The position numbers and the translations under genes were made by a program. Shown in pieces: positions 1 to 10,798 of a DNA stretch of 64,000 nucleotides; position 1 is the stretch's first letter, and every line of letters starts with the position of its first letter. The DNA is from Pseudomonas azotoformans (lineage in GTDB: Bacteria; Pseudomonadota; Gammaproteobacteria; Pseudomonadales; Pseudomonadaceae): NCBI RefSeq assembly GCF_001579805.1, contig NZ_CP014546.1, positions 3,224,001-3,288,000 of the forward strand, written 5' to 3'. Below the pieces are notes generated by a model. The model saw only the letters and a list, made by a program, of their open reading frames with translations. It searched no databases and was not told the origin of the DNA.

Positions 1-120
1 CTATCGCATTGGCGGGTGTGCCTGGCGGATTGGCATGAGCATTGACGCAACTGTCAGTGTCCAACCAGAGGCCAGCGTCCAGTGTGTACTGTTCAGCTTC
101 CATATCGTGGAGATCAGTTG

Positions 121-3473
<3,353 letters not shown>

Positions 3474-3491
3474 GCGTTGGGTTGACGGAAG

Positions 3492-3520
3492 CCGGGGCCC
3501 AGTGCCCCGGTTTTTGTTTT
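3492..3520 (+). terminator. Rho-independent terminator after fadBA
   Basis: CCGGGGC and GCCCCGG arms with a short loop, followed by TTTTTGTTTTT, 19 bases after the fadA stop. Confidence 0.85.
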
Positions 3521-3572
3521 TGGGTGGTTTTGTATTTTTTTTTTTTAACAAATTTTGTAAGAGGGCCAGAGC

Positions 3573-3809
3573 ATGAAAGTCGAACCAGGGCTCTACCAGC
3601 ATTATAAAGGTCCGCAGTACCGTGTTTTCAGTGTGGCGCGCCACTCCGAGACCGAAGAAGAAGTGGTGTTCTACCAAGCACTGTATGGCGATTACGGCTT
3701 TTGGGTGCGCCCGTTGAGCATGTTTGTGGAGACCGTCGAAGTTGACGGCGAGCAGGTCCCGCGCTTTGCTTTGGTCCAGGCCGAACCCAGTCTTTTTTCA
3801 GGGCAATAA
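3573..3809 (+). CDS. DUF1653 family small protein
   Basis: A 78-aa protein beginning MKVEPGLYQHYKGPQYRV, the typical opening of DUF1653 proteins (GxYxHYKGxxYxV), with the family's later LYGDYGFWVRPLSMF segment. Function is unknown; the fold is predicted small and beta-rich. There is a purine-rich AGAGGGCCAGAG upstream of the ATG. It sits alone between the fadBA terminator and topA. Confidence 0.85.
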   Translation: MKVEPGLYQHYKGPQYRVFSVARHSETEEEVVFYQALYGDYGFWVRPLSMFVETVEVDGEQVPRFALVQAEPSLFSGQ

Positions 3810-3923
3810 CGGCAGGTCGCGCAGAATGCTGCGCTTGACCTCACCTTGTTGCCACTATATATAGCGTTGCCGCGACAGGCGCCAACTGCCTTTCACTTCT
3901 CGAATTCAGGAATTTTCCGATCC

Positions 3924-6546
3924 ATGGGCAAATCGCTGGTCATTGTGGAATCCCCGGCTAAGGCCAAGACCATCAACAAGTACTTGGGCAACGAGTACGT
4001 GGTGAAGTCGAGTATCGGCCATATCCGAGACCTGCCCACCAGCGGTTCGGCTAGCGCCAGCAAGGAGCCAGCCGCCAAGCGCGGCAAGGCGGCTGCGGGC
4101 GAAGGTCCGGTGCTCACCCCTAAAGAGAAAGCGCGCAAGCAGCTGGTCTCGCGCATGGGTGTGGACCCGGATCATGGCTGGAAGGCCAAGTACGAAATCC
4201 TTCCAGGCAAGGAAAAGGTCATCGAAGAGCTGCGCCGGCTCGCCAAGGATGCTGACACCATCTATCTCGCGACGGACTTGGACCGCGAAGGGGAAGCCAT
4301 TGCCTGGCACCTGCGGGAAGCCATCGGCGGTGATGACAGCCGCTACAAGCGCGTGGTGTTCAACGAAATCACCAAGAAAGCCATCCAGGAAGCCTTCTCC
4401 AAGCCGGGCGAACTGGATATCGATCGTGTCAACGCCCAGCAGGCCCGTCGTTTCCTCGACCGCGTCGTGGGCTACATGGTCTCGCCACTGCTGTGGGCCA
4501 AGATCGCCCGTGGCCTGTCGGCCGGCCGTGTGCAATCGGTTGCGGTAAAGCTGGTGGTGGAGCGTGAGCGCGAGATCCGCGCGTTCATCCCCGAAGAATA
4601 CTGGGAAGTCCACGCCGACTTGGGCACCGCCAAGGGTGCCAACGTACGTTTTGAAGTGGCCCGCGAGAAAGGCGAGGCGTTCAAGCCGCTGAACGAAGCC
4701 CAGGCGATGGCCGCGCTGGAGAAGCTCAAGTCTTCCAGCTACAGCATCGTCAAGCGTGAAGACAAACCGACCAGCAGCAAGCCGTCGGCACCGTTTATCA
4801 CTTCCACCCTGCAACAGGCCGCGAGCAACCGCCTGGGCTTTGGGGTGAAGAAAACCATGATGATGGCCCAGCGCTTGTACGAAGCCGGCTACATCACGTA
4901 TATGCGTACCGACTCCACCAACCTGTCGCAAGATGCGGTGGCGATGGCGCGTACTTACATTGAAGAAGAGTTCGGCAAGAAGTACCTGCCGGAGAAGCCG
5001 AACGTCTACAGCAGCAAGGAAGGTGCACAAGAGGCTCACGAAGCGATCCGTCCTTCCGACGCCAACACCACGCCTGCCAAGCTGAGCGGCATGGAGCGCG
5101 ACGCTGAGCGCCTCTACGAGCTGATCTGGCGCCAGTTCCTGGCCTGCCAGATGCTGCCAGCGCAATACCTGTCCACCACCGTGACGGTGGCGGCTTCGGA
5201 CTTCGAGCTGCGTGCCAAGGGCCGTATCCTCAAGTTCGACGGCTATACCCGTGTGATGCCGCAAATCGCCAAGCCTGGCGATGACGACGTGCTGCCGGAC
5301 ATGGCCCAGGGCGATACGTTGAAGCTGATCAAGCTCGATCCGTCGCAGCACTTCACCAAGCCGCCGGCGCGTTATTCGGAAGCCAGCCTGGTAAAAGAGA
5401 TGGAAAAACGCGGCATCGGTCGTCCTTCGACCTACGCGGCGATCATCTCGACCATTCAGGACCGTGGCTACGTTGCGCTGCACAACCGTCGTTTCTACTC
5501 GGAAAAGATGGGCGACATCGTGACCGAGCGCCTGTCCGAGAGCTTCTCCAACCTGATGGACTACGGCTTTACCGCCGGTATGGAAGAGAACCTCGATGAC
5601 GTGGCCCAGGGCGAACGCGACTGGAAAAACGTGCTGGACGAGTTCTACGGCGACTTCAAGAAGAAACTCGAAGTAGCCGAAAGCCCTGAAAACGGCATGC
5701 GCGCCAACCAGCCGGTGATGACCGACATCCCGTGCCAGACCTGCGGTCGGCCCGATGCAGATTCGTACGGCGTCCACCGGTGTGTTCCTCGGCTGCTCGG
5801 GCTACAGCCTGCCGCCGAAAGAGCGCTGCAAGGCCACCGTCAACCTGGTGCCGGGTGATGAAATCGCCGCCGATGACGAGGGTGAATCCGAGTCGCTGGT
5901 CCTGCGTGGCAAGCACCGTTGCCCGATCTGCAGCACGGCGATGGACGCCTACTTGCTGGACGAGAAGCACAAGCTGCACATCTGCGGTAACAACCCGGAT
6001 TGCAACGGCTACGAGATTGAAGAGGGCACCTATCGCATCAAGGGCTACGAAGGTCCGAGCCTGGAATGCGACAAGTGCGGCAGCGAGATGCAGCTCAAGA
6101 CCGGCCGTTTCGGCAAGTTCTTCGGTTGCACCAACCCTACCTGCAAGAACACCCGCAAACTGCTGAAAAGCGGTGACGCGGCGCCGCCGAAGATGGACCC
6201 GGTGAAGATGCCGGAACTCAAGTGCGAGAAGGTCAACGACACCTACATCCTGCGGGATGGCGCTTCGGGGTTGTTCCTGGCGGCCAGCCAGTTCCCGAAA
6301 AATCGCGAGACCCGCGCGCCGCTGGTGCTGGAGATCGTGCCGCACAAGGATGAGATCGATCCTAAGTACCACTTCCTGTGTGAAGCGCCGAAGAAGGACC
6401 CGGATGGTCGTCCAGCCGTGATCCGCTACAGCCGCAAGACCAAGGAGCAGTACGTGCAGACCGAAGTGGACGGTAAGCCTACCGGCTGGAAAGCGTTCTA
6501 CGACGGCGGCAAGTGGAAGGTCGAGGATAAGCGCCAGGGCGCTTGA
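3924..6546 (+). pseudogene. topA: DNA topoisomerase I TopA, reading frame interrupted by +1 base (probably an artefact)
   Basis: Type IA topoisomerase that relaxes negative supercoils. The N terminus [17 protein letters not shown] is the Toprim start, and the active-site tyrosine lies in [10 protein letters not shown]. The frame breaks at CCC 5751-5753 inside the first C-terminal zinc ribbon: the 5' part reads [11 protein letters not shown] and stops at 5858, while the correct continuation ([15 protein letters not shown]) lies in the +1 frame through 6546. Removing one C restores an 873-aa protein with all zinc ribbons (CPIC...CGNNPDC; CDKC...CTNPTC), the usual Pseudomonas size. TopA is normally needed for growth, so an assembly or base-calling error is more likely than a true pseudogene. 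The ATG at 3924 matches the family start; the in-frame ATG at 3846 adds an unrelated leader. Confidence 0.93.
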
Positions 6547-6566
6547 TCGGCTAATCTGCCAATGAC

Positions 6567-6596
6567 AAAGGCCGCCTGCACAGGCGGCCTTTTTTT
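6567..6596 (+). terminator. Rho-independent terminator after topA
   Basis: AAAGGCCGCCTG pairs with CAGGCGGCCTTT around a two-base gap, then a T run, 20 bases after the topA stop. Confidence 0.9.
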
Positions 6597-6672
6597 GCCC
6601 TTGCAGTGCGCTCGGCTGATCCGTGACACTGTTCAGCCAGCATCACGCTTATTCGTTGTGGAGATTGCCGTC

Positions 6673-7194
6673 ATGGCCAACGAACTCTATACCCGTACCA
6701 ATCAGAAAATTTACTTCGCGGGTTTATCCCTGGAAGCCCTTGGCCGCGCTGAGGAAGGGAAAGAGATGAATGCCATCGCGCTGGTCCAGGCGGGGCGTGA
6801 AGCGGCGTTGTTCCACCTGTACGGTGCCTTGCTGGGCCTGTGCCATGAAATCGCCGGGTTTTACCGCCTGCCTCAAGCCGGCTCGCCCCGTGCAGAAATG
6901 ATCATGAATCGCGAAGTGCTGGACTCGATGGCCATTCCTGAGCTGGCCGAACTGGTGGAAATGGCTCAAAGCCCGGACAGTTGGGTGGCGCGTTTGCTCA
7001 AGGCGCATGCGGATATGTTCCAGCCACCGCGTATTCCTCATGTCCCCAAGGGGGATGTGACCCAGCCGCTGATCGTGGCGGTCGCGCTGGAAGAGGAAGA
7101 ACCCAAGCCGTTAAGCCGGGAAGAGCTGGAAGGCTGGCGCCAGGAGCTGAAAAAGATGGCGCTGCGTTTTCGCGAAGGTCTCAACGAGTGTTGA
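6673..7194 (+). CDS. DUF6586-like conserved Pseudomonas protein
   Basis: A 173-aa soluble acidic protein (MANELYTRTNQKIYFAGLSL...) with no signal peptide or membrane segment, mostly helical by composition. It corresponds to the conserved gene found immediately downstream of topA in Pseudomonas; function is unknown. The ATG at 6673 is chosen for the GTGGAG at 6658-6663 and the lack of conservation in the upstream in-frame extension. It lies between topA's terminator and a small conserved gene with its own promoter. Confidence 0.8.
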   Translation: MANELYTRTNQKIYFAGLSLEALGRAEEGKEMNAIALVQAGREAALFHLYGALLGLCHEIAGFYRLPQAGSPRAEMIMNREVLDSMAIPELAELVEMAQSPDSWVARLLKAHADMFQPPRIPHVPKGDVTQPLIVAVALEEEEPKPLSREELEGWRQELKKMALRFREGLNEC

Positions 7195-7267
7195 GCATCC
7201 GGTAGGCGACCATTCATCAAGCTGTCAAGAAACCTGTTCAGATCCTCTGCGGGGCTGGGTGGATGAC

Positions 7268-7276
7268 TGATATAAT
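7268..7276 (+). promoter_or_regulatory. Extended -10 promoter for the 7305 gene
   Basis: TGATATAAT: a perfect TATAAT -10 at 7271-7276 with a TGn extension and no clear -35. Transcription should begin near 7283, giving a leader of about 22 bases with GTGGAG before the ATG at 7305. Confidence 0.6.
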
Positions 7277-7304
7277 CCCGGCCTTTCGTGGAGAACAGAC
7301 TTTT

Positions 7305-7538
7305 ATGCCAACGTCCTTTCTGGAAATTGTTGAGTTGCCTGACGGCCGAATCGAGCTGCGCCGGGCTGAGGACGAGGGTTCTCTGGTTATCCTGGATTTT
7401 TCCGAGGATGCCAAACAGTTCCTGCAAGGCCAGCATGTGGAAGTGGCTAAAGCCATGTTGAGCGTGGGTGTGCAGATGGCCGGCCGCCTGGCGGAAGGCG
7501 AGCCGGAGAAAGACGAGGGGCCGCGGGTTCTTCACTGA
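7305..7538 (+). CDS. Conserved hypothetical Pseudomonas protein, 77 aa
   Basis: Starts MPTSFLEIVELPDGRIELRR and ends EGPRVLH. It is an acidic soluble protein without recognisable motifs and is conserved in Pseudomonas between the topA neighbourhood and sulA. The ATG at 7305 has GTGGAG 10 bases upstream and sits just downstream of a TGATATAAT promoter; the in-frame ATG at 7263 lies upstream of that promoter and is rejected. Function unknown. Confidence 0.8.
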   Translation: MPTSFLEIVELPDGRIELRRAEDEGSLVILDFSEDAKQFLQGQHVEVAKAMLSVGVQMAGRLAEGEPEKDEGPRVLH

Positions 7539-7550
7539 CTGACGGTGATC

Positions 7551-7584
7551 GTTGTAGTGAGCGGGCAAGCCCGCTCACTACAAA
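7551..7584. repeat. REP-like palindrome, possible bidirectional terminator
   Basis: GTAGTGAGCGGGC and GCCCGCTCACTAC form a long perfect inverted repeat between two convergent genes (the 7305 gene and sulA). The shape fits a single Pseudomonas REP unit acting as a shared terminator. Confidence 0.7.
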
Positions 7585-7590
7585 AGCCGT

Positions 7591-8064
7591 TTATCCCAAT
7601 CGAATGTTCAAGCTCTGCGCATCCCCCGTGCGCGCGGCACTGATCAACTGTTGCTTGGCGCTGACACTCAGTGGGTTCAACCAGCTCACCACCGTATGGC
7701 TGCGGCCCAGACGCAATGCTTCACAGGTCAACTGCTGGGCACTTTGTGCGCCGCGCGGTTGCAGTAGCAGGATACGCTCGCGGTTGAGACCGGCATCCCG
7801 CAGCCAGGCCTGGGTCAGGCTGGCGGGCGGGGCGATCAGCGTCAGCCAGCGGGCGTCCTGCTCTTCGCTCAGATCACGCAGGATCGGCGCGAGCAGGCTC
7901 AGGCAACTCCCCGCTGCACCGCGCAACGACAATTCACTGAACGCCTCAGGTTCTGCACCCCAGGGCGCCTCGACCGTTTCCTTGAGGATAGGCGCAAGGG
8001 GTTGGGCCATGAAGGCCTCGAACAGCGACAGTTGTGTGTGTTGTGGGGTGTGGACGAGTTGCAT
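7591..8064 (-). CDS. sulA: SOS cell division inhibitor SulA
   Basis: A 157-aa protein starting MQLVHTPQHTQLSLFEAFMA, with the RecA/SulA-like core WLTLIAPPASLTQAWLRDAG and LLLQPRGAQSAQQL. SulA blocks FtsZ assembly after DNA damage. It lies 10 bases downstream of lexA on the same strand, the usual Pseudomonas lexA-sulA operon, so both are under the two LexA boxes in front of lexA. The ATG is preceded by GAGGAGG-like sequence on the minus strand. Confidence 0.92.
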   Translation of the reverse strand: MQLVHTPQHTQLSLFEAFMAQPLAPILKETVEAPWGAEPEAFSELSLRGAAGSCLSLLAPILRDLSEEQDARWLTLIAPPASLTQAWLRDAGLNRERILLLQPRGAQSAQQLTCEALRLGRSHTVVSWLNPLSVSAKQQLISAARTGDAQSLNIRLG

Positions 8065-8074
8065 GATGCCTCCT

Positions 8075-8683
8075 CTAGCGGCGAATGACGCCGACGCTCA
8101 AGCCTTCGATCACCAGGTCCTGGTCTTTCAGGTTCACTTCAATCGGGGCGAACTCAGGGTTCTCGGCCAGGAGCCAGACCTTGCTGCCTTCGCGCTTGAA
8201 GCGTTTGACGGTGACTTCATCGCCGATGCGGGCGACGACGATCTGGCCATTACGGGCTTCGCGGGTGGTGTGGACGGCCAGCAGGTCGCCATCGAAGATG
8301 CCCACGTCCTTCATGCTCATGCCGTGGACCCGCAACAGGTAGTCGGCGCGAGGATGGAAGAAGGTCGGGTTGATGTTGCAGGATTCCTCGACGTGCTGCT
8401 GCGCCAGGATCGGCGCACCGGCGGCGACACGGCCGATGATCGGCAGGGTCGATTCGTCGGCCTTGGCTTCGAAGCCAGGGATTCGAATACCGCGCGAGGC
8501 ACCGGGGGTCATCTCGATCGCGCCTTTGCGAGCGAGGGCCTTGAGGTGTTCTTCAGCGGCGTTGGGGGACTTGAACCCCAGTTCCAGCGCAATTTCCGCT
8601 CGTGTCGGCGGGTAGCCGTTGTCATCGAGGCAGCGCTTGATAAAAGCCAGAATCTCAGCTTGGCGTGGCGTCAGTTTTAGCAT
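8075..8683 (-). CDS. lexA: SOS repressor LexA
   Basis: A 202-aa LexA. The N-terminal winged helix begins [18 protein letters not shown], the self-cleavage Ala-Gly is in [11 protein letters not shown], the catalytic serine in HGMSMKDVG and the catalytic lysine in EVTVKRF. It represses SOS genes and is cleaved with RecA help after damage. First gene of the lexA-sulA operon; two SOS boxes lie within 50 bases upstream, showing autoregulation. Confidence 0.97.
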   Translation of the reverse strand: MLKLTPRQAEILAFIKRCLDDNGYPPTRAEIALELGFKSPNAAEEHLKALARKGAIEMTPGASRGIRIPGFEAKADESTLPIIGRVAAGAPILAQQHVEESCNINPTFFHPRADYLLRVHGMSMKDVGIFDGDLLAVHTTREARNGQIVVARIGDEVTVKRFKREGSKVWLLAENPEFAPIEVNLKDQDLVIEGLSVGVIRR

Positions 8684-8693
8684 GTTGATCGCT

Positions 8694-8709
8694 CTGTCTT
8701 TTTATACAG
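8694..8709 (-). promoter_or_regulatory. LexA (SOS) box, promoter-proximal
   Basis: On the minus strand CTGTATAAAAAGACAG, a CTG-N10-CAG match, 10 bases upstream of the lexA ATG. Confidence 0.85.
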
Positions 8710-8712
8710 TGA

Positions 8713-8728
8713 CTGGGATTATATACAG
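8713..8728 (-). promoter_or_regulatory. LexA (SOS) box overlapping the lexA -10
   Basis: On the minus strand CTGTATATAATCCCAG, a CTG-N10-CAG match that contains the TATAAT -10 of the lexA promoter. Confidence 0.9.
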
Positions 8729-8745
8729 TGAACTGCGCTTGGCAA
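8718..8745 (-). promoter_or_regulatory. lexA-sulA sigma-70 promoter
   Basis: Minus-strand TTGCCA (8740-8745), 16-base spacer, TATAAT (8718-8723). The -10 sits inside a LexA box, so LexA binding would block RNA polymerase. Confidence 0.8.
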
Positions 8746-8887
8746 TCATCCTTTTCTGCCCCTCCGCTGGACGGTCATCGGGCATGCTTCCCACAAGCCA
8801 GGGATAGCGCTGCCTACAGACCGGTATGGATGTGATTAAATAGCGATGAAATGTATGACTGCCCGGCCGGAAAGCGAACCCGCAGGC

Positions 8888-8916
8888 TTGACAAGACACA
8901 CCCTGAAACGTATGTT
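8888..8916 (+). promoter_or_regulatory. psrA promoter
   Basis: TTGACA (8888-8893), 17-base spacer, TATGTT (8911-8916). The -10 is inside the first PsrA-type operator, which fits autorepression. Confidence 0.75.
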
Positions 8917-8918
8917 TC
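8905..8918 (+). promoter_or_regulatory. PsrA operator 1
   Basis: GAAACGTATGTTTC is a perfect palindrome with GAAAC/GTTTC arms and a 4-base centre. It matches the known PsrA motif (G/C)AAAC-N(2-4)-GTTT(G/C). Confidence 0.85.
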
Positions 8919-8931
8919 AAACAAGTGTTTG
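8918..8931 (+). promoter_or_regulatory. PsrA operator 2
   Basis: CAAACAAGTGTTTG has CAAAC/GTTTG arms with a 4-base centre and shares one base with operator 1. The two centres are 13 bases apart, 16 bases or less from the start codon. Confidence 0.85.
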
Positions 8932-8946
8932 TCAGGCGGAGTAGCC

Positions 8947-9654
8947 ATGGCCCAGTCGGAAACCGTTGAACGCATTCTCGATGCTGCCGAGCAATTGTTC
9001 GCGGAAAAAGGATTTGCTGAAACTTCATTGCGGCTGATTACCAGCAAGGCTGGCGTCAACCTCGCCGCAGTGAACTATCATTTCGGCTCGAAAAAGGCCC
9101 TGATCCAGGCGGTATTCTCGCGCTTCCTGGGGCCGTTCTGCGCGAGCCTCGACCGTGAGCTGGAGCGTCGCCAGGCCAAGGCTGACCATAAGCCGACCCT
9201 GGAAGAACTGCTGGAAATCCTTGTTGAGCAAGCTCTGGTGGTTCAGCCTCGCAGCGGCAACGATTTGTCGATTTTCATGCGCCTGTTGGGCTTGGCGTTC
9301 AGCCAGAGCCAGGGTCACCTGCGCCGTTACCTCGAAGACATGTACGGCAAGGTATTTCGTCGCTATATGTTGCTGGTTAACGAGGCCGCTCCGCGTATTC
9401 CGCCGATCGAGCTGTTCTGGCGTGTGCACTTCATGCTCGGTGCCGCTGCGTTCAGCATGTCTGGGATCAAAGCGTTGCGGGCCATTGCCGAGACTGATTT
9501 CGGCGTCAACACCTCCATTGAGCAGGTCATGCGCCTGATGGTGCCGTTCCTGGCCGCCGGCATGCGCGCCGAGACCGGTGTGACCGACGCGGCCATGGCC
9601 GCTGCCCAATTGCGCCCGCGCAGCAAGTCCGCGCCAGCACCCGCCAAGGTTTGA
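8947..9654 (+). CDS. psrA: TetR-family fatty-acid-responsive regulator PsrA
   Basis: A 235-aa TetR protein: an N-terminal helix-turn-helix (ILDAAEQLFAEKGFAETSLRLITSKAGVNLAAVNYHFGSK, residues about 11-50) and a ligand domain matching Pseudomonas PsrA. PsrA represses itself and fatty-acid oxidation genes and activates rpoS; long-chain acyl ligands release it. The start at 8947 gives MAQSETVERIL, preceded by GGCGGAG; the in-frame ATG at 8851 would lie upstream of the promoter. Two overlapping PsrA-type palindromes cover the promoter. Its known target family, fadBA, lies 5 kb away. Confidence 0.94.
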   Translation: MAQSETVERILDAAEQLFAEKGFAETSLRLITSKAGVNLAAVNYHFGSKKALIQAVFSRFLGPFCASLDRELERRQAKADHKPTLEELLEILVEQALVVQPRSGNDLSIFMRLLGLAFSQSQGHLRRYLEDMYGKVFRRYMLLVNEAAPRIPPIELFWRVHFMLGAAAFSMSGIKALRAIAETDFGVNTSIEQVMRLMVPFLAAGMRAETGVTDAAMAAAQLRPRSKSAPAPAKV

Positions 9655-9726
9655 CCGCGCCGGGTGGGCGCGGCCGCTTGCATCCGCTAAAGTAGCGGCC
9701 CATGCCGAATTCAGCTATTTACTCAT

Positions 9727-9766
9727 AACCCGTTGTGCTCACTGTGCCTGGTGAGGGCAACGGGTT
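9727..9766 (+). other. Long stem-loop between psrA and nagZ
   Basis: AACCCGTTG (9727-9735) pairs with CAACGGGTT (9758-9766), with an inner partly paired CTCAC/GTGAG stem. No U tract follows, and it ends 24 bases before the nagZ ATG, so it may be a weak terminator or a leader structure. Confidence 0.5.
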
Positions 9767-9790
9767 GTGTGCGTTATTTAAGGAAGGTTT

Positions 9791-10798
9791 ATGACTGCTG
9801 CCCTGCAAGGTTCTTTGATGGTCGATGTGGCTGGCACCTGGCTGACGGCCGAGGACCGCCACCTGCTGCGCCAGCCTGAAGTGGGCGGCCTGATCATTTT
9901 CGCGCGCAATATCGAGCATCCGCGCCAAGTGCGGGAATTGAGCGCCGCGATTCGCGCCGTGCGCCCGGACCTGTTGCTGGCTGTCGACCAGGAAGGCGGC
10001 CGCGTACAGCGCCTGCGCCAGGGCTTTGTGCGCCTGCCGGCCATGCGTGCGTTGGCCGACAACCCCAACGCCGAATACCTGGCCGAGCAGTGTGGCTGGA
10101 TCATGGCGACTGAAGTGCTGGCCGTTGGCCTGGACCTGAGTTTCGCCCCGGTGCTGGACCTGGACTACCAGCGCAGCGCCGTGGTCGGCACCCGTTCCTT
10201 CGAAGGCGACCCGGAGCGCGCCGCCGTGCTGGCCGGTGCCTTCATTCGCGGCATGAACAGCGCCGGCATGGCCGCCACCGGCAAGCACTTCCCCGGTCAC
10301 GGTTGGGCTGAGGCCGACTCCCACGTCGCCATTCCCAATGATGAACGTAGCCTGGAACAGATTCGCGCCAATGACTTGGTACCTTTCGCACGCTTGAGCA
10401 AGCAACTCGCAGCGGTGATGCCCGCGCACGTGATCTATCCGCAAGTCGACGCCCAGCCAGCCGGGTTTTCGCGACGCTGGTTGCAGGATATCCTGCGTGG
10501 TGAGTTGCGGTTCGATGGCGTGATTTTCAGTGATGACCTGTCCATGGCCGGTGCCCACGTGGTGGGCGACGCCGCCAGCCGTATCGAAGCGGCGCTGACG
10601 GCGGGTTGCGACATGGGCCTGGTGTGCAATGATCGCGCGGCTGCAGAACTGGCGTTGACCGCCGCCCAGCGCATGAAGGTCAAGCCATCGGCTCGAATCG
10701 CGCGGATGCGCGGCCAGGCGATTGCGTCGATGGACTACAAACAGGATCCGCGTTGGCTGAAAGCCCTCACTGCCTTGCGCGATGCGCAGTTGATCTAG
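9791..10798 (+). CDS. nagZ: Beta-N-acetylglucosaminidase NagZ
   Basis: A cytoplasmic glycoside hydrolase family 3 enzyme of peptidoglycan recycling that removes GlcNAc from GlcNAc-anhydroMurNAc peptides; its products feed AmpC induction in Pseudomonas. The 335-aa protein shows VDQEGGRVQRLR, the catalytic dyad loop KHFPGHGWAEADSH and the nucleophile motif FSDDLSMAGA. AAGGAAGG precedes the ATG. Its TAG stop shares the palindrome CTAG with the stop of the convergent helicase gene. Confidence 0.95.
   Translation: MTAALQGSLMVDVAGTWLTAEDRHLLRQPEVGGLIIFARNIEHPRQVRELSAAIRAVRPDLLLAVDQEGGRVQRLRQGFVRLPAMRALADNPNAEYLAEQCGWIMATEVLAVGLDLSFAPVLDLDYQRSAVVGTRSFEGDPERAAVLAGAFIRGMNSAGMAATGKHFPGHGWAEADSHVAIPNDERSLEQIRANDLVPFARLSKQLAAVMPAHVIYPQVDAQPAGFSRRWLQDILRGELRFDGVIFSDDLSMAGAHVVGDAASRIEAALTAGCDMGLVCNDRAAAELALTAAQRMKVKPSARIARMRGQAIASMDYKQDPRWLKALTALRDAQLI

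Noticed and set aside
1..120. PsrA-type operator upstream of fadB
   Set aside because: No GAAAC/GTTTC palindrome is present in the 120 bases available; it may lie before the window.
3906..5777. Antisense ORF (623 codons) across topA
   Set aside because: Shadow of the topA reading frame; low-complexity translation, no start context.
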